From an uncultured Myxococcales bacterium (GTDB lineage: Bacteria > Myxococcota_A > UBA9042 > DTJE01), in contig CALJUR010000115.1 of assembly GCA_937975765.1 (NCBI GenBank), positions 1 through 26,477 of the forward strand: a stretch of 26,477 bases of DNA, read 5' to 3'. The notes under the pieces were generated by a model that saw only the letters and a program-made list of their open reading frames with translations, was not told where the DNA came from and searched no databases. Position numbers and translations under genes: made by a program. Shown here one piece after another: positions 7,675 to 14,515 of the stretch. Position 1 is the first letter of the stretch. Every line of letters begins with the position of its first letter.

Positions 7675-9240
7675 ATGCGAACCGGCGTCTCCAGTTCCCA
7701 GGAAATCACCGACCTGATCAAGGCGGCCTACCCGCTGCTGTACGTCGTGTCGCCCGAGGAGGAGCGCGTCGAACTGCGGCTGCGCGAGATCGGGCGGGAC
7801 CGCGGCCGCAAGCTGGTCACGTGGTCGGTCACCGAGGGCTTCCGGGAGGAGGGCAACACCCTCTCGAAGGACGTCAAGGATCCGATCCGCGCGCTGGAGA
7901 ACGTCGAGGGATACGAGGACCACGCGATCTTCGTGCTGCGGGACTTCCACCCCTACCTGACCGACCCGACCATCGTGCGCCGGCTGCGCGACCTGTGCCG
8001 GTCCTTCGCGAACAACGCGCGGTACAAGAAGCACCTGGTCCTGCTGTCCCCCGTCTTCAAGGCCCCGCTGGAACTGGAGAAGGACATGGCGGTGGTCGAC
8101 TTCGACCTGCCGGCCGCCGACGAGATCGAGACCGTCGTGGAACGCACCCTGGCGTCGGTGCCGATGTCCGCCCGGCCCGGAATCGCGATGCTGAAGGACC
8201 CGACCCAGAAGAAGCGGGTGGTGGACGCCGCGCTGGGCCTGACCGAGAGCGAGATCTCGTACGTGCTGTCGAAGGCCCTGGTCCGCAAGAAGGACTTCGA
8301 CATCGCGACGATCCTGGCCGAGAAGAAGCACATCATCCGCAAGTCGGGCATCCTGGAGTTCTTCGAGACCGACGCCCAGTGGAACGACGTGGGCGGCCTG
8401 GAGGTGCTGAAGGACTGGCTGAAGAAGCGGCAGGCGGCCTTCACGCAGGAGGCCCGCGACTTCGGCCTGCCCATCCCGAAGGGCATCCTGCTGATCGGCG
8501 TGCCCGGCTGCGGCAAGTCGCTGACGGCCAAGGCGGTGTCCGGCCTGTGGCAGATGCCGCTGCTGCGCCTGGACGTGGGCAAGGTGTTCAGCAGCCTGGT
8601 CGGCTCGTCCGAGGAGAACATCCGGCGCGCCATCCGCACCGCCGAGGCGGTCGCCCCGTCGATCCTCTGGCTGGACGAGATCGAGAAGGGCTTCTCGGGC
8701 ACGAAGTCGTCGGGCGAGTCGGACGCCGGCACCACGGCGCGCGTCTTCGCGTCCTTCATCACGTGGCTGCAGGAGAAGACCACGCCGGTCTTCGTCATCG
8801 CCACCGCGAACGACGTGTCGATGCTGCCGCCCGAACTGCTGCGCAAGGGCCGCTTCGACGAGATCTTCTTCGTGGACCTGCCGTCCGCGTCCGAGCGGGG
8901 CGACATCTTCCGGATCCAGGTGGACAAGCTGAACCGCCGCAGCCGCGTGCAGCGGGACCCGGCCGTCTTCGACGTGCCCGAGATCGTGGCGCGCACGCAG
9001 GCGTTCAGCGGGGCCGAGATCGAGCAGTCGGTCATCTCGGCGCTGTACGACGCCTTCGACCGGCAGGGCGACCTGACGACCGAGGGCCTGCTGAGGAGCG
9101 TCGGCGAGATGGTCCCGCTGGCGTTCACCATGAAGGAGAAGATCGACGGCATGCGCGAGTGGGCCGATGGCCGCGCCCGCAAGGCCTCCCTGGGGGCCGA
9201 CGAGGCGCCCGAGGTTCCGGTGTCGCGCATCGAGATCTGA
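7675..9240 (+). CDS. AAA+ ATPase, Ycf46-like
   Basis: A 521-aa protein. Residues 1-240 form the N-terminal domain typical of Ycf46-type proteins (EITDLIKAAYPLLYVVSPEEERV at the start), which resembles a degenerate nucleotide-binding fold. The AAA+ module follows: NDVGGLEVLKDWLKKR (about 240-255), Walker A GVPGCGKS (275-282), Walker B ILWLDEIEKG (about 330-339), sensor-1 Asn379 in ATAND, and arginine-finger region LLRKGRFDE (388-396). All residues needed for ATP hydrolysis are present. Ycf46 is known from plastid and cyanobacterial genomes and many other bacteria; its biochemical role is not settled. GGGGGAG lies before the ATG. It sits directly after the FHA gene and 19 nt before DUF1257/Ycf35, so the products probably act together. 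Confidence 0.9.
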   Translation: MRTGVSSSQEITDLIKAAYPLLYVVSPEEERVELRLREIGRDRGRKLVTWSVTEGFREEGNTLSKDVKDPIRALENVEGYEDHAIFVLRDFHPYLTDPTIVRRLRDLCRSFANNARYKKHLVLLSPVFKAPLELEKDMAVVDFDLPAADEIETVVERTLASVPMSARPGIAMLKDPTQKKRVVDAALGLTESEISYVLSKALVRKKDFDIATILAEKKHIIRKSGILEFFETDAQWNDVGGLEVLKDWLKKRQAAFTQEARDFGLPIPKGILLIGVPGCGKSLTAKAVSGLWQMPLLRLDVGKVFSSLVGSSEENIRRAIRTAEAVAPSILWLDEIEKGFSGTKSSGESDAGTTARVFASFITWLQEKTTPVFVIATANDVSMLPPELLRKGRFDEIFFVDLPSASERGDIFRIQVDKLNRRSRVQRDPAVFDVPEIVARTQAFSGAEIEQSVISALYDAFDRQGDLTTEGLLRSVGEMVPLAFTMKEKIDGMREWADGRARKASLGADEAPEVPVSRIEI

Positions 9241-9259
9241 GGCTTCGAGGCGAGGGCGG

Positions 9260-9658
9260 ATGTCCCACTTCACCACGGTCCAGACGAAGATCCACGACGT
9301 CGTCATGCTGAGGCAGATCCTCAAGGACCTCGGGTACGCGTTCACCGAGGCGAAGGAGGGCGAGAAACTGCGCGTCCGGGGCTACCAGAAGCAGACGGCC
9401 GAGGCCGACCTGGTGATCCACGCCAGCCGGACCTACGACATCGGCGTCCGGGTCACCCCCAAGGGGGTCACCTTCATCGCCGACTGGTGGGGCGTGGAGA
9501 CGACGCGCGGCGTGGACGAGCAGCAGTTCGTCCGGCTGGTCACCCAGCGGTACGCCCAGGCGAAGGTCAAGAAGGAACTGCAGAAACGGGGCTACACGCT
9601 GGCGGTGGAGGAGACCACGGCCGACCAGTCGATCCACATCAAGGTGCGCAAGTTCTAG
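9260..9658 (+). CDS. DUF1257 (Ycf35-like) protein
   Basis: A 132-aa protein beginning MSHFTTVQTKIHDVVMLRQIL, the hallmark start of the DUF1257/Ycf35 family. The conserved YDIGV and FIADWW stretches follow, and a C-terminal half ending VEETTADQSIHIKVRKF. No enzyme motif or membrane segment is visible. The family is found in algal plastids, cyanobacteria and some other bacteria and has no established function. It lies between the Ycf46-like ATPase (19 nt) and the DUF2997 gene (10 nt), and pairing with a DUF2997 gene matches what I recall from cyanobacteria. I infer a subunit or substrate adaptor of the ATPase. Confidence 0.87.
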   Translation: MSHFTTVQTKIHDVVMLRQILKDLGYAFTEAKEGEKLRVRGYQKQTAEADLVIHASRTYDIGVRVTPKGVTFIADWWGVETTRGVDEQQFVRLVTQRYAQAKVKKELQKRGYTLAVEETTADQSIHIKVRKF

Positions 9659-9668
9659 GAGGCTCCGG

Positions 9669-9878
9669 ATGGGTCACGAGATCGACATCGAGATCAAGCC
9701 GGACGGGACGTTCTCGTTCGGCGTGAAGGGCGTCAAGGGTCGCAAGTGCAAGGACATCACGAAGTTCCTGGAGGAACTGGGCCAGACCCTCGCCTCCGAG
9801 AACACGTCCGAGTTCTACCAGGAGGAGGTCGTCGAGACCCAGGCGACCCACGAGCACATCCGGGTGGAGAAGAAGTAG
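9669..9878 (+). CDS. DUF2997 small protein
   Basis: A 69-aa protein: MGHEIDIEIKPDGTFSF, then a basic turn GVKGVKGRKCKDITKFLEELG and an acidic end. This matches the small DUF2997 family in length and in the IEI..DG..... GxKGxxC pattern. The single Cys in RKCKD is the family's conserved position. No function is known. AGGAGGCTCCGG (9657-9668) gives a good ribosome site overlapping the end of the preceding gene. Its stop codon overlaps the GTG start of the next gene by one base (TAGTG), so the two are probably translationally coupled. Confidence 0.85.
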   Translation: MGHEIDIEIKPDGTFSFGVKGVKGRKCKDITKFLEELGQTLASENTSEFYQEEVVETQATHEHIRVEKK

Positions 9879-10426
9879 TGCCCCCCTTCGTCCTCGCGGT
9901 CGAGCGCCTGTCCGCGCGGCTCGCCCGCCGATGGACCGCACCGATCGGCCCGGAGCGCTTCACCGGGCTGCCCACGATGGAGGACCTGCCGCTGTACCAG
10001 GCGGCCCGGGCGCTGTTCCGGCGGACCGGGAAGGCGAGGGTCCGCACCTGGGTCCAGCGGGTGGTCGAGCGGCCCGACGGCATCGACGCGCAACTGGAGG
10101 AGAAGGTCCCGCAGTTCTTCCTGCGGAACATCGCGCGCGCCGAGCGCGAACTGGACGACGCGATGCCGTTCGACGTGACGGCCACCCGGGATCGCGAGGC
10201 GGAACGGCAACTGGCCGAACTGCGCGGCCTGCGCTACCGTCCGCCCGCCCTGCTGAAGCGATGGAACCTGGACGAGGTGATCTGGCTGAGGGCCCTTCTG
10301 AAACGGCTGCTGTACCAGGAGGACTGGCGACGGCGCTTCGGCCGGGAACTGAAGGAGACGGTGCGCGGCCCGCTGTTCAAGTACGACCCGGACCGGCAGG
10401 ACGCCGCGAAGGACCGTCCCCTGTAG
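9878..10426 (+). CDS. Unrecognised 182-aa helical protein of the Ycf46 cassette
   Basis: I do not recognise a family. The start is a GTG that shares its first base with the preceding stop codon, with GGAGA 8 nt upstream; the reading frame is otherwise open well upstream. The product has no signal peptide, membrane helix or cysteine, is rich in Arg, Leu and Glu, and looks mainly alpha-helical, with repeated WLRALLKRLLYQEDWRRRF-like amphipathic stretches near residues 130-150. It is the last gene of the FHA-Ycf46-Ycf35-DUF2997 run and ends in a strong hairpin, so it appears to be part of that unit. A nucleic-acid or membrane-surface binding role would fit its basic character, but this is only a guess. 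Confidence 0.75.
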   Translation: MPPFVLAVERLSARLARRWTAPIGPERFTGLPTMEDLPLYQAARALFRRTGKARVRTWVQRVVERPDGIDAQLEEKVPQFFLRNIARAERELDDAMPFDVTATRDREAERQLAELRGLRYRPPALLKRWNLDEVIWLRALLKRLLYQEDWRRRFGRELKETVRGPLFKYDPDRQDAAKDRPL

Positions 10427-10447
10427 GGCGGGGGCCCCGTCCTACAG
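10421..10447. terminator. Long hairpin between convergent genes, likely bidirectional terminator
   Basis: CTGTAGGGCGGGG (10421-10433) and CCCCGTCCTACAG (10435-10447) form a 13-bp stem with a single G.U position around one central base (in practice a 3-5 nt loop). It spans the stop codons of both convergent genes, which are only 15 nt apart. There is no U-tract, so it could act with Rho or simply protect mRNA 3' ends. Confidence 0.65.
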
Positions 10448-11248
10448 GCCCTTGCAGGTCTTCTTCAGCTTCTTCAGGGCCGCCTTCGCCTGCTCGGCCG
10501 CCTCGGTCTTCTTCTCGAGGTCGGACAGGTACAGGTAGACCCCGCCCGCCTTCCGGCAGTCCCCCTGTTTCAGCAGGCAGTCGGCGATGCGCAGCAGGGA
10601 CTTGCCGACGGGCGCGTCCTTCCGGTCCTTGTACCGGTCGTGCACCCGCTGGAACTCCTTGACCGCCTGGCCCCACTTGCCTTCCTTGAAGAACGATTCG
10701 CCGACCAGGTACTGGGCCTCCCCGGCACGTGGTTCGTCGGGGAAGGTCTCCAGGAACCGGCGCAGGAGCCCGCGCGCCTGCGCCCCGTCCCCCTTGGCCA
10801 CGGCCTCGCGCGCCGCCGCCAGCAGCCCGTCGCGATCCCCGGCCAGGGCCGGGGCGATCGGCACGATCGGGGCGCCCAGGCCGTCCAGCGCCTTCTTGAT
10901 CGCGTCGATGTCCTCCTGGGCCTTGCCCAGGCCCCAGGCGTGCTCCTCGTCCACGCCCTTCAGGCGGGCCATGTCCTGCTTCAGGGAGTCGACGTCGGCG
11001 CCCAGGTTGGCGCCGCCCTTCCGCAGCGCGTCGGTCGCGTCGGCCAGTTCCTGGCGCACCGACTCCATCCGGTCGCGGTCGGACCGCTGCTCGGTCGCCA
11101 GTTGCTCCTTCTCCTGCTCCAGCGTCCTGACGCGGGCCTCCAGGCCCCCGACCGTGTCGTTGAACTTCCACATCGTCACGCACCCTGACGACGCCAGCAG
11201 CATCGGGAGCAGGACGAGGAACGGCACCTTCATGCGCTGGTTCGGCAT
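10442..11248 (-). CDS. CpoB/YbgF-like tetratricopeptide lipoprotein
   Basis: A 268-aa envelope lipoprotein. The signal peptide ends in the lipobox LASSGC (Cys23). A coiled coil follows (about 28-115), as in YbgF/CpoB trimerisation regions, and then TPR-type helices (about 135-268) with RGLLRRFLETFPDEPRAGEAQYLVGESFFKEGKWGQAVKEF. CpoB coordinates Tol-Pal function with peptidoglycan synthesis at division. It lies 66 nt downstream of pal on the same strand, the usual pal-ybgF order. An internal ATG at 11233 (MKVPFLV) would give a more typical signal peptide; neither start has a convincing ribosome site. A second CpoB-like gene lies at 12333-13340. Confidence 0.82.
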   Translation of the reverse strand: MPNQRMKVPFLVLLPMLLASSGCVTMWKFNDTVGGLEARVRTLEQEKEQLATEQRSDRDRMESVRQELADATDALRKGGANLGADVDSLKQDMARLKGVDEEHAWGLGKAQEDIDAIKKALDGLGAPIVPIAPALAGDRDGLLAAAREAVAKGDGAQARGLLRRFLETFPDEPRAGEAQYLVGESFFKEGKWGQAVKEFQRVHDRYKDRKDAPVGKSLLRIADCLLKQGDCRKAGGVYLYLSDLEKKTEAAEQAKAALKKLKKTCKGL

Positions 11249-11314
11249 GTTTTCACCGACGGGGCCGGCAGGCGGCCCGGGAGGAGGAGGGGGATAGGAG
11301 GACGAACGTCACCG

Positions 11315-12112
11315 TCACGGCATCTTGATGTCCACGCGGCGGTTCCGCGACCAGCAGGACTCCGAGGCGTCCGAGCACGACGGGCGCTCCTCGCCGTAGG
11401 AGATGGACTTCGCCTGGTTCTTCTTCAGGCCCAGGTTCAGCAGGAACTTCCGGGCCGCCTCGGCGCGCCGGGTGCCCAGGGCCATGTTGTACTCGTCCGA
11501 GCCGCGCTCGTCGCAGTTGCCCTCGACGGCCACGGTCGTCTTCGGGGCCAGGCCGCGCTTCTGGATGCAGGCGTAGCCGGCGTTCAGGGTGTCGCGCGCG
11601 TCCGAGCGGATGGCCGACTCGTCGAAGTCGAAGTAGATCGAGTCCGGCTGGCAGATGTCCTCGATGCACTTGCCGCCCTCGCACTTCTTGCCCTCGGGGC
11701 ACGGCTTGCCGGCATCGCACTCCGCGTCCGGCACGCAGGAGCCCTGGACGCACTTGAAGCTGGCGCCGCAGTCCGCCGCCTCCAGGCACCGGGCGCACGT
11801 GCCGCGATCGGCGCCGGGCAGCTTGTAGCACTTGCCGTTGTCCTTGCAGTTCGCGTCCGAGACGCAGCAGTCGCCCAGGCCGCCGGCCGGAACCTGGCAG
11901 GTATAGTCACCGCCGCAGAACGCGCACGGCCCCTTGTCCTTGCAGTGGGCGTCGACCGCGCAGTCGCGGCAGAGCTTGTCCACGCAGAACTGGTTGTGAT
12001 CCTTGCAGTGCTTGTCCTCGTCGCAGTTCGGGTACTTCGGGCCGCAGGCCGCGAAGGCGAACGTGGACACGATGGCCAGGGTCGCAAGGACGGTGCCGGT
12101 TCCGAAGCGCAT
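11315..12112 (-). CDS. Pal-like OmpA-domain lipoprotein with Cys-rich insert
   Basis: A 265-aa lipoprotein. The signal peptide ends AFAAC (lipidated Cys23). Residues ~155-265 are a Pal/OmpA-type peptidoglycan-binding domain: IYFDFDESAIRSD, VEGNCDERGSDEYNMALGTRRAEAA and a final RNRRVDIKMP. Pal anchors the outer membrane to the wall and is moved by TolB/TolA. Between the lipid anchor and the OmpA domain lies an unusual 130-residue region with 23 further cysteines, many as CKD or CxxC units (DEDKHCKDHNQFC, DANCKDNGKC, CPEGKKCEGGKC). It resembles the Cys-rich repeats of myxobacterial surface proteins. Ordinary Pal has only a short flexible tether there. AGGAGGATCCC precedes the ATG, and a clear promoter lies upstream. 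Confidence 0.88.
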   Translation of the reverse strand: MRFGTGTVLATLAIVSTFAFAACGPKYPNCDEDKHCKDHNQFCVDKLCRDCAVDAHCKDKGPCAFCGGDYTCQVPAGGLGDCCVSDANCKDNGKCYKLPGADRGTCARCLEAADCGASFKCVQGSCVPDAECDAGKPCPEGKKCEGGKCIEDICQPDSIYFDFDESAIRSDARDTLNAGYACIQKRGLAPKTTVAVEGNCDERGSDEYNMALGTRRAEAARKFLLNLGLKKNQAKSISYGEERPSCSDASESCWSRNRRVDIKMP

Positions 12113-12173
12113 GGGATCCTCCTGTTACAAAACCCGGGTGCTCGGGTGACGATGCATTCTCGAGCGCGAACCG

Positions 12174-12202
12174 AATTTACGACCGGTGCCTCGAAGTGTC
12201 AA
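12174..12202 (-). promoter_or_regulatory. Sigma-70 promoter of pal
   Basis: On the minus strand a perfect TTGACA (12197-12202) is separated by 17 nt from TAAATT (12174-12179). The predicted start lies about 55 nt before the pal ATG (12112), which has AGGAGG in front of it. The AT-rich -10 stands out against the GC-rich surroundings. Confidence 0.6.
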
Positions 12203-12273
12203 TCCCGTTCCCCCCTTCCCGGGGTGGTGACTGCCTCGCGCAGGGTCTCGTCGGGGAGCCTCGTGGCGTCTTC

Positions 12274-12303
12274 TTGTCCCGGGCCCCTGCCTGCGCCTAC
12301 AAT
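12274..12303 (+). promoter_or_regulatory. Putative promoter of the second CpoB-like gene and LysM gene
   Basis: TTGTCC (12274-12279) and TACAAT (12298-12303, 5/6 match) are separated by 18 nt. The ATG at 12333 is 29 nt past the -10. Together with the pal promoter it makes this 220-nt gap a divergent control region for two envelope operons. Confidence 0.45.
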
Positions 12304-12332
12304 CGCCCTGATCCGTCCGTCCGGGGGAAGGG

Positions 12333-13340
12333 ATGCGGTTCGTGCCGGTCATTGCGGCGTGCTGCGGAATGGCGATGGCCGGGGCCGGCTGCGGCGGCCA
12401 GGTCGCCCTGCTGCGCACCGAGGTCGACGGCCTGAAGGCCCGGATCTCCGAACTGGACCGTGCCGCCGTGGCCCAGCGGCAGAGGACGGCCGCCCTGGAC
12501 GACCGGCTGCTGCTGCTGCAGGACCAGGTCGACACCCAGCGTCTCGCGGCATCGCGCGTCGGTCCCGCCCCGTCGGTCCCGTCCACCCTCGCCGCCGCGA
12601 CCCCGGCGCCCTCCGCGGCCGCGTCCGCCCCGGCGAACCCGTCGGTCCCGGTCGCGGCCACGATCCGGCTGCCCGGCCCGCCCGACCTTCCGACGGTGCG
12701 GCTGACCCCGTCCGGGCCGGACGACGACGCGGGCGACGACGCGGGCGACGCGGGGTCCTACGAGCCGGCCAGCCGCAGCCTGCGGGAAGGGCGGGGCGTG
12801 CGGACGCCGGACCAGATGGACGATGTCTATTCCACGCTGGACGACGAGGGACGCGTGGTCGGCGAGCGTCCGGTTGCCCGGTCGGCGTCCCGGTCCGCCC
12901 CCGGCACGGCCAGCGTGCGCCCCGTCCCGAAGGGCGAGGCGACGCCGCCGGAAGGGTCCGCGGAGGCCGTTCCCCTGGCCGCCTACCGTGCCGCCTACGA
13001 GTCCTACCAGCAGGGCCGCGTGGACGAGGCGCTGGCCGCGTTTCGCGTGTTCGCGAAGCAGTACCCGAAGCACCCGTACGCGGACAACGCGCAGTACTGG
13101 GTCGGGGAGTGCATGTACGATCGCCGGGACTGGGAGAACGCCCGGCGCGAGTTCATGCGCGTCGTGACCGAGCACCCGGACGGCAACAAGGTTCCCGACG
13201 CGATGGTCAAGGTCGGGCTGTGCGCCCAGCGGATGCAGCAGCCCGACGAGGCTCGGCGGATGTACGACTCGGTGATGCTGACGTTCCCGGAGAGCCCGGC
13301 GGCGGCCGTCGCGATGAGGCTGCTGGGCGAGATGCCGTGA
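12333..13340 (+). CDS. Second CpoB/YbgF-like lipoprotein with TPR C-terminus
   Basis: A 335-aa lipoprotein with signal peptide ending AGAGC (Cys20), a coiled coil (about 23-70) with LLRTEVDGLKARISELDRAA, a long Pro/Ala/Asp-rich linker (about 75-205), and a C-terminal YbgF-type TPR domain (about 215-335). The TPR signature YESYQQGRVDEALAAFRVF, YPKHPYADNAQYWVGECMYD and YDSVMLTFPESPAA matches the CpoB/YbgF C-terminal domain. The role is probably envelope constriction or peptidoglycan coordination. It is read divergently from pal and from its smaller paralogue at 10442-11248, and is followed after 53 nt by the LysM gene. GGGGGAAGGG lies immediately before the ATG. Confidence 0.82.
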   Translation: MRFVPVIAACCGMAMAGAGCGGQVALLRTEVDGLKARISELDRAAVAQRQRTAALDDRLLLLQDQVDTQRLAASRVGPAPSVPSTLAAATPAPSAAASAPANPSVPVAATIRLPGPPDLPTVRLTPSGPDDDAGDDAGDAGSYEPASRSLREGRGVRTPDQMDDVYSTLDDEGRVVGERPVARSASRSAPGTASVRPVPKGEATPPEGSAEAVPLAAYRAAYESYQQGRVDEALAAFRVFAKQYPKHPYADNAQYWVGECMYDRRDWENARREFMRVVTEHPDGNKVPDAMVKVGLCAQRMQQPDEARRMYDSVMLTFPESPAAAVAMRLLGEMP

Positions 13341-13393
13341 GACCTTGCGCGGCCGCGGCGCCTCGTGCGCCGGAGCGGCCCGGGAGGAAGAGG

Positions 13394-14443
13394 ATGCTTC
13401 GTAGGACCCTCTCGATGACGGTGCCTGGGGCCCTGGCGACCCTGTTGCTGGCCGTCGCGGCCGTCGCGCTGCCGGCACCCGCCTCCGCGCAGGGGGCGAT
13501 CCAGGTCAGCGGCGGCAGCACCGGCGAGATGAACGTCTACATCGCCGAGGAGGGCGACACCCTCTGGGACATCGCCGACCGGTTCTTCAGCGAGCCGGAC
13601 TACTGGCCGACGCTGTGGTCGTTCAACCCCCAGATCACCAACCCGAACTGGATCTTCCCGGGCGACCAGGTCTTCCTGGTGCCGCCCCAGCCGAAGGGCC
13701 CCGAGCAGCAGCAGGGATTCCAGGTCACCGAGTCGCGGTACTCCGCCGCCCCGCGGGTGGAACTGGCCCTGGGGCGCCGCGTCGGCTTCGTGACCGAGGA
13801 CGAGTTCAAGGGCTCGGGGGTGATGCAGAACTCCCGGGAAGAGAAGGTGATGCTCAGCGAGACCGACGAGGCGTACATCCGCTTCGAGACGCAGCGCCGC
13901 ATCAAGCCCGGCGACCTGTTCCTGATCTACCGCACGATCGGCAAGGCCAAGCACCCGGTCACCGGCAAGAAGATGGGCTACCAGGTCCGGTACCTGGGCG
14001 TGGCGAAGGTCACCTCCACGGACTCCAAGCTGAACAAGTCCGTGCTGCTGACCACCTTCGAGGAGATCGAGCGCGGGGACCGCGTGGCGCCGTTCGCGCC
14101 GCTGCAGCGCCAGGTGCCCCCGGTCAAGAACGCCAGCGCCGTGGCGGGCAACGTGGTGCTGACGTTCGACGACGTCCCCTACCTGGGCGAGTTCCACTAC
14201 GTGGTGGTCGACCGCGGTACCAGCGACGGCGTGCAGGCAGGCAACCGGTTCGTGGTCCGCGAGAAGGGCGACGGCGTGCCGAGGTTCAACCCGTCCGAGA
14301 AGAAGCGCAAGGATTTTCCGGAGGAGATCTACGGGGAGATCCTGGTGATCGAGGCCGGCGAGAAGACGTCGCTGGGCATCGTCAGCTATACCAACCGCGA
14401 GTTCGAGGTCGGCGCTCCCGTGGACATGCTGGCCGGCTACTGA
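13394..14443 (+). CDS. Secreted LysM-domain protein
   Basis: A 349-aa protein with a Sec signal peptide (cleavage expected near PAPASA-QG, about residue 33) and one LysM peptidoglycan-binding domain (about 47-96): YIAEEGDTLWDIADRFF, then WSFNPQITNPNWIFPGDQVFLVPP. The remaining 250 residues are mostly beta, with two similar-looking segments around IKPGDLFLIYR and VQAGNRFVVREKG, as in LysM proteins of myxobacteria. I see no hydrolase motif, so it is probably a wall-binding structural or assembly protein. GGGAGGAAGAGG precedes the ATG. It appears co-transcribed with the CpoB-like lipoprotein gene 53 nt upstream, which supports a role in the cell wall. Confidence 0.85.
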   Translation: MLRRTLSMTVPGALATLLLAVAAVALPAPASAQGAIQVSGGSTGEMNVYIAEEGDTLWDIADRFFSEPDYWPTLWSFNPQITNPNWIFPGDQVFLVPPQPKGPEQQQGFQVTESRYSAAPRVELALGRRVGFVTEDEFKGSGVMQNSREEKVMLSETDEAYIRFETQRRIKPGDLFLIYRTIGKAKHPVTGKKMGYQVRYLGVAKVTSTDSKLNKSVLLTTFEEIERGDRVAPFAPLQRQVPPVKNASAVAGNVVLTFDDVPYLGEFHYVVVDRGTSDGVQAGNRFVVREKGDGVPRFNPSEKKRKDFPEEIYGEILVIEAGEKTSLGIVSYTNREFEVGAPVDMLAGY

Positions 14444-14461
14444 AGCCGTTCTCCCGGGCAT

Positions 14462-14490
14462 TTGCATCCCCCATTCCGCGGCGTTACCAT
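14462..14490 (+). promoter_or_regulatory. Weak putative promoter of the GGDEF-like gene
   Basis: TTGCAT (14462-14467) and TACCAT (14485-14490) with a 17-nt spacer lie between the LysM stop and the ATG at 14516. Each element matches consensus at four of six positions, so this is only suggestive. Confidence 0.3.
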
Positions 14491-14515
14491 TTTCCTACCG
14501 GTTCTGGGGGGCAAC

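Noticed and set aside
5638..9240. Plus-strand frame extending the Ycf46 gene far upstream
   Set aside because: Sequence before ATG 7675 is an out-of-frame reading of the FHA gene; the ATG has a good ribosome site and begins the recognised domain.
10640..11188. Plus-strand open frames antisense to the CpoB-like gene
   Set aside because: Low-complexity antisense translation with no domain and no ribosome site.
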